From Clitopilus passeckerianus (taxonomy: Eukaryota; Basidiomycota; Agaricomycetes; Agaricales; Entolomataceae), in the NCBI GenBank assembly GCA_944990035.1, contig CALYLX010000152.1, positions 186,001-250,000 on the forward strand: a stretch of DNA of 64,000 bases. Reading direction: 5' to 3'. The position numbers and the translations under genes were made by a program. Under the pieces are notes generated by a model that had not been told where the DNA came from, did no database searches, and saw nothing but the letters and a program-made list of their open reading frames with translations. Shown piece by piece: positions 60,422 to 64,000 of the stretch. How positions within the stretch are numbered: the first letter of the stretch is position 1; every line of letters starts with the position of its first letter.

Positions 60422-60973
60422 TTAATTGGTTAGCTGGATATCCTCAGGAGACAACAGGCCATCTTTCAGAAGGTGTGTCACCAATGGTTGAATTACGGAA
60501 GAATGAACCACTCTTAGGAGCGATAAAGCCCAAGGAGTCAACCCATCAGGGTTGGTAAGGCCTTTGCCACTCTCCAGGGCTTTCCTCGACAAATCAGTAG
60601 CGAACCGAATGCGTATTTCTCCCGATACAGGAGGGATCTGTGGATTGTGGTGGAAATAAAATAACCCTATAGTGTTAGGGGGGAAACCCTGTTTGGTGTT
60701 GTATGAGATAGAAGAAGTTCCACAGGAGGAGTGCATGTCGAGGGCGGGGTGTAACCACTCAAATATCGAAGATCGCTTTGTCGGACGCGAGAAATATCCA
60801 GTGTCGAGGTCCTGAGATTTTGAGGTCCGGCAGGGCTGCTTTCTGGCGAGTTGCTGCATTGTCCAGCAATCTCCAAGCATGCGAGAAATGGCGAACTGTG
60901 GTTCGCCTTCGGAAACAACAAGCTTCCGCTCCAGAGGAGCTGGTAAACTCTTTCTGCAAATACGGCTGAGCAT
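60422..60973 (-). CDS. Conserved hypothetical protein, possibly fragmentary
   Basis: A 183-residue frame contains FPPNTIGLFYFHHNPQIPPV, SGEIRIRFATD and GLTNPDGLTPWALSL. This order (PPxTxGxxYYxxxxxxPPxxGxxRFR...G.DL....G.PW..PL) is common in uncharacterised agaricomycete proteins that I recognise without a name. Upstream SEGEPQFAISRMLGDC may belong to another exon. The frame ends at LSPEDIQLTN without the usual continuation, so the gene may be broken or have an intron I could not place. Function is unknown. Confidence 0.45.
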   Translation of the reverse strand: MLSRICRKSLPAPLERKLVVSEGEPQFAISRMLGDCWTMQQLARKQPCRTSKSQDLDTGYFSRPTKRSSIFEWLHPALDMHSSCGTSSISYNTKQGFPPNTIGLFYFHHNPQIPPVSGEIRIRFATDLSRKALESGKGLTNPDGLTPWALSLLRVVHSSVIQPLVTHLLKDGLLSPEDIQLTN

Positions 60974-61198
60974 CCACGGGGCCAGAGATTTGTGGACAGA
61001 CTTAAGCCATTGTATTCGGCAGGGCCAGGGAGTGGAGCAGTTTTGTAGAAAGGTTTGTTGCCATGTTGTTTGGAAGATGGGAAATGGGAATGGTTGATCG
61101 GAGTGCGGGTCTGGTAACCGACTTCTAGAATTGCAGCTTTACTATACATGTTGATCATAAAACCTTGACATTGCGTTGCGGATGGGAAAGATGATGTG

Positions 61199-62071
61199 TT
61201 AATCCAACGAGACTCCCCTCGATCCTCTATTCTTCTTAACATCGCTTCGATATGACTTCTCCTGCCTCCTGCGCGCTTTCTCCGCCCTCTCAAGTCCTTC
61301 AACGCGCTTCTTCTGAGCTTCAGATGGTTCCTTCTTTATTGCTTTGAGGGCGGAGTTGAGGATGATGGTGTGGAGCTGTATTCTACTCAGCCACGAGCGG
61401 GATGAGCAAGGTTAATGAGGAGACGTACTTTACGGAAACAGTCGTCAACGTTCTCGGCTTGGGACCTTGTGAGCTGAGAGGTTATTAGAAGAGAATTGGA
61501 GGAGGCAACGAAGTGGGGCTATATGGTCGAGGAGTTAATCATCAGGAGGTGCAAGATCGTCGGGTGAACGCACATCCGATTTGATAAAGGGGAGTAACCA
61601 CTGAGGTATCCACTTCGAATCAAGAGAAAGCCTCATGCTAGCTTTTGTTTCAACCTTGTTCACATTCTATACACGAGTTCACTTAGAATAGCACCTCGAA
61701 ATGTAAGCCTTAAGTGTACTTACTTGGCCCCCGGGACCTGTACTCCTGGAATATGAAATCTCAACCAAATTCTTTGGGATTTCGTCTTCTGCCTGCCAGC
61801 GCTTTATAAACTCGTTTGCTTCCTCAATATCTTCCGGCCTCTCAAGATAAGGCAGCTTTGCGGCAGTTGATGATGAATTCTTGCCCGCAGAGAGAGCTAA
61901 CGTCGAGGAGAACCATCTTGGGTTACTTGGGTTGCTCGTACCCCAGGCGAGTGGGCTGGAACGGCATGGATTTACTGGTTGGTACGCAGCCAGAACGCCT
62001 CTAGCAGGTTGATACCAATAGCTTGGCTTCAAAGATTGTGAAATGCATCGTCTTATTGTCGTTCCATGCAT
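61199..62071 (-). CDS. Mitochondrial GGQ release-factor-like protein (ICT1/RF-1 domain family)
   Basis: Exon 1 (62071-61724) encodes MHGTTIRRCISQSLKPSYWY, an Arg/Ser-rich mitochondrial presequence, and then IPKNLVEISYSRSTGPGGQ. The next exon supplies NVNKVETKASMRLSLDSKW and IPQWLLPFIKSD, and the following ones ITSQLTRSQAENVDDCFRKL, HTIILNSALKAIKKEPSEAQ and a basic end KARRRQEKSYRSDVKKNRGS. GPGGQNVNKVETKA is the peptidyl-tRNA hydrolysing motif of class I release factors. There is no codon-recognition domain, so this is an ICT1-like (yeast Pth4/Rso55-type) ribosome rescue factor or hydrolase. The family acts on stalled mitoribosomes. ATG at 62071 gives the presequence; the frame extends upstream without a better ATG. 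Confidence 0.9.
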
Positions 62072-62569
62072 CTTCTGTTCGTCACGGAGCGTTTGGGATG
62101 TCAAGGAGGCATGGTGGTTCGCCTTTGGCGGTGGTCATTTGTTTGTGAATGATTGCCAAAGGCTTCGATGCTCATCACCGTCGGGCCGAACTTTGACCTC
62201 GACTTTGATCTGGAACCATACTCAAGAAATAAGAAAAACGTAAAGACATCGAGGCTCAAATCTTAGGGGCATTCGAACTGGATTTCTGAGGGCCTTCTTT
62301 ATTCTCGTCTCCAACCTTCCGCTCCTCTGCCACTCTACTTGTAGCTCGGGTGTTCAAATTGCAGAACTTCCGAATGCTTCTGCTCCATGAGCTTCCCAAA
62401 GCTTGTATCTCATTGCCGTCCCGGTACCGAGAAGATAGCAGACGAAATGCTCCATTATCTGTTGAATAGTCTTATTCATCTGTTATCTGTTCATCTGATG
62501 CCCTTTAGAAGGATTGACCTGAAACCTTGAGGTAGCACCCCTCCTCCTCCATTTATGCTCTGGAGTCGT
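62072..62569. other. divergent intergenic region
   Basis: Upstream of the release-factor-like gene. No conserved exon is identified. Short open frames lack support. Confidence 0.5.
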
Positions 62570-63088
62570 GATGCTCGATAGATCTAAATACCCTGACGCA
62601 ACTTCCTCTCAGATAGGAACTGTAAGTCTCTTATGGACCATCCCCGCGGTTTTCGAACAAAGAGAATCCGATTGAGAGAACAGCACCTGTAGCTCGCACT
62701 CCTGACTGGATGCTAATGCAAAATCTTGGGTTGTAATAGGAAACGGACTTTAAGCCCGAGGAACTATCCACACTCTGTAGCCTGCAATTGTTCGAGAGAG
62801 TGGCCAGGCCCGATGATCAACCATTCACGGAGCAGTGAAGTTCATCTCGGCCTTCATCTGTATACGGTTATTCAGGCAATCCGCTTGAGGATTGCCAGGC
62901 GATATACCAGGAGGAAGTATTTGCCTCCTGAAGTTCAGTGGGCCGCAAAGCTGTCAAGATCCGGCTTTGAACAGGCGGCACCCGTTATGGAGCGACTCAG
63001 AGTTCTAGATTCTCGAAAGCCGGTGATTAGATCCTCCTCCTCCTCGGCGGATGCTGGAAGACCGTTGGTCGCCGTTTACAATCATTGA
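62570..63088 (+). CDS. Possible small hypothetical gene
   Basis: ATG at 62570 (MLDRSKYPDATSSQIGT) is followed by a consensus donor GTAAGTC and, about 110 bp on, an acceptor TAATAG leading into ETDFKPEELSTLCSLQLFER. The frame then meets a stop, unless a further intron (donor GTGAAG near 62836) leads to RYTRRKYLPPEVQWAAKLSR and an end at 63088. Splice signals are reasonable, but I recognise no family, so the gene is only tentative. Confidence 0.28.
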
Positions 63089-63690
63089 CGAGGAACGTTA
63101 ACGAGATGTTGGGCCATGTATAACAACGAAATTACAACACAGTTACTGCGTCCAGGCTTACAAATAAGCTTGGCTTGGGTAGAAACATAGAGGGAACAGC
63201 GTGGATAATCGGCTGTAGGATTGACAACGAGCGATTATCAGTGCCTCGAGTCAACCTCGAGTACACACTGGTCGATATCCGAGCCAATCGATGACGATAT
63301 CGAGCCTAGAAAACTTGGTTTCCACGGTGATTCTTTGTAAACACGCGTCCAGACTTCAGAAAGGGGTTTTCCAGAGAACTGACCCACATCTCGTTCAACA
63401 ACTCCTGAGATGATGGACCTATTGTAGGTGGCGACGTTGGGAAAATTCAAAGTTTTATCGAAGAGCAAACAAACGTAAACTCGGATTGCTGCTCCGAACC
63501 ATGATCGCATTTGAGTGCTACGCCACCTTCACGCTTCACTTCCTTCTTTCACCTCCTTCTCCCTCCTTCTCCTCTCCTTCTCCTCCTCCTGGGCCCGTAT
63601 AGCCCCCTTTCTCTCCTTTATAACGAGCAAGAGCACCGTTCTTTCTAAGCAGACACTCCTTCATTATCTTGCCAATATCTAACCCGAGTT
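63089..63690. other. upstream region of the DUF1996 gene, with pyrimidine tract
   Basis: A strongly pyrimidine-biased tract of CTCCTT-type repeats (about 63535-63610) precedes a TATA element. Such CT-rich stretches are common in fungal promoters of highly expressed genes. No other gene is seen. Confidence 0.55.
63614..63625 (+). promoter_or_regulatory. TATA box of the DUF1996 gene
   Basis: TCCTTTATAACG lies about 70 bp before the ATG and directly follows the CT-rich tract. Confidence 0.6.
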
Positions 63691-64000
63691 ATGCGGTTCT
63701 TACAAGCATGGCTTGCAACGGCTCTGATAGCTACTGTCAATGGTTACTGGCTTATGGCTGCTGGTAAGGCAAACACGCCTAGAAATCTCTGTGGAACGGA
63801 TGAATAAACTGCGGAACAGAGAACACTATAACTACTGAGCGTATGGACCCTTTGGTCAGTCCTGGCAAGGTCTCTGGACATGTTCACTCAGGTCAGTGGA
63901 GTAACTAAGGAAGTACCCGTTTTCTGAACCTATGACTGACATATAACCCTGCATTTTAGTGATGGGTGGAAGCAACTTCCGATTGACCACCAACACCTCA
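63691..64000 (+). CDS. Secreted DUF1996-domain protein, 5' part only
   Basis: Exon 1 encodes MRFLQAWLATALIATVNGYW, a signal peptide. After two introns (GTAAGG to ACAG and GTCAGT to TTTAG) it reads WLMAAENTITTERMDPLVSP, GKVSGHVHSVMGGSNFRL and then runs off the right edge. The order ERxDPxxxPGKVSxHVHxxxGGSNF is the start of DUF1996, a domain of secreted fungal proteins often with a WSC domain or Ser-rich C-terminus. The His residues of HVH are invariant in the family. Function is not established. Confidence 0.86.

Noticed and set aside
60667..61302. Minus-strand open frame of 211 codons
   Set aside because: It overlaps the final exon of the release-factor-like gene and then the hypothetical gene in another frame; it has no family features.

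Overview
The window is nuclear DNA from a filamentous basidiomycete, most likely an Agaricomycete (mushroom-forming fungus). The evidence is dense genes on both strands, many 47-75 nt GT-AG introns with consensus branch and acceptor sites, three FunK1 (fungal-type) protein kinases, leucine-rich F-box proteins of the basidiomycete type, a CFEM-like small secreted protein, and conserved housekeeping genes (RIX7, DPB11/RAD4, PPE1, SDHAF3). I see no rRNA, no convincing tRNA, no CRISPR array and no intact transposon. Exon joins were made by hand from splice consensus, reading frame and family conservation, so internal boundaries can be off by a few bases.

Layout, left to right. 1-2260 (-) is a FunK1 kinase cut by the left edge. 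3090-6568 (+) holds an F-box protein, the succinate dehydrogenase assembly factor SDHAF3 and a cyanase. 7041-12413 (-) holds a DUF1479 dioxygenase-like protein and an unusual beta-tubulin paralogue. 13590-16026 (+) is an AT-hook protein with a cysteine-rich tail. 16529-17722 (-) is an ELO-type fatty acid elongase. 18900-22351 (+) is a tandem pair of ERG25-like sterol oxidases. 22862-24970 (-) holds a CFEM-like secreted protein and a membrane protein. 26653-37454 contains RAD4/DPB11, a class 3 lipase, PPE1, a DUF829 hydrolase and RIX7, mostly in head-to-head pairs sharing short promoters.

37454-50690 is the most remarkable part. A module made of the 5' end of RIX7 (-), a FunK1 kinase (+) and a short-chain dehydrogenase/reductase (SDR, -) appears in repeated form. 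It contains two intact FunK1 genes, four SDR paralogues and decayed fragments of RIX7 exon 1 and of a FunK1 3' end stranded between them. The SDR copies share intron positions and, for three of them, a promoter block.

50981-64000 contains a probably decayed small secreted protein gene, a large uncharacterised secreted protein, a second elongase, an HNH-type protein, a single-exon F-box gene with a stranded copy of its 3' end downstream, a weak hypothetical gene, a mitochondrial release-factor-like GGQ protein and the start of a DUF1996 secreted protein running off the right edge. There is no obvious metabolic cluster. Sterol oxidation (two ERG25-like genes) and very-long-chain fatty acid elongation (two ELO genes) are the only recurring metabolic themes.
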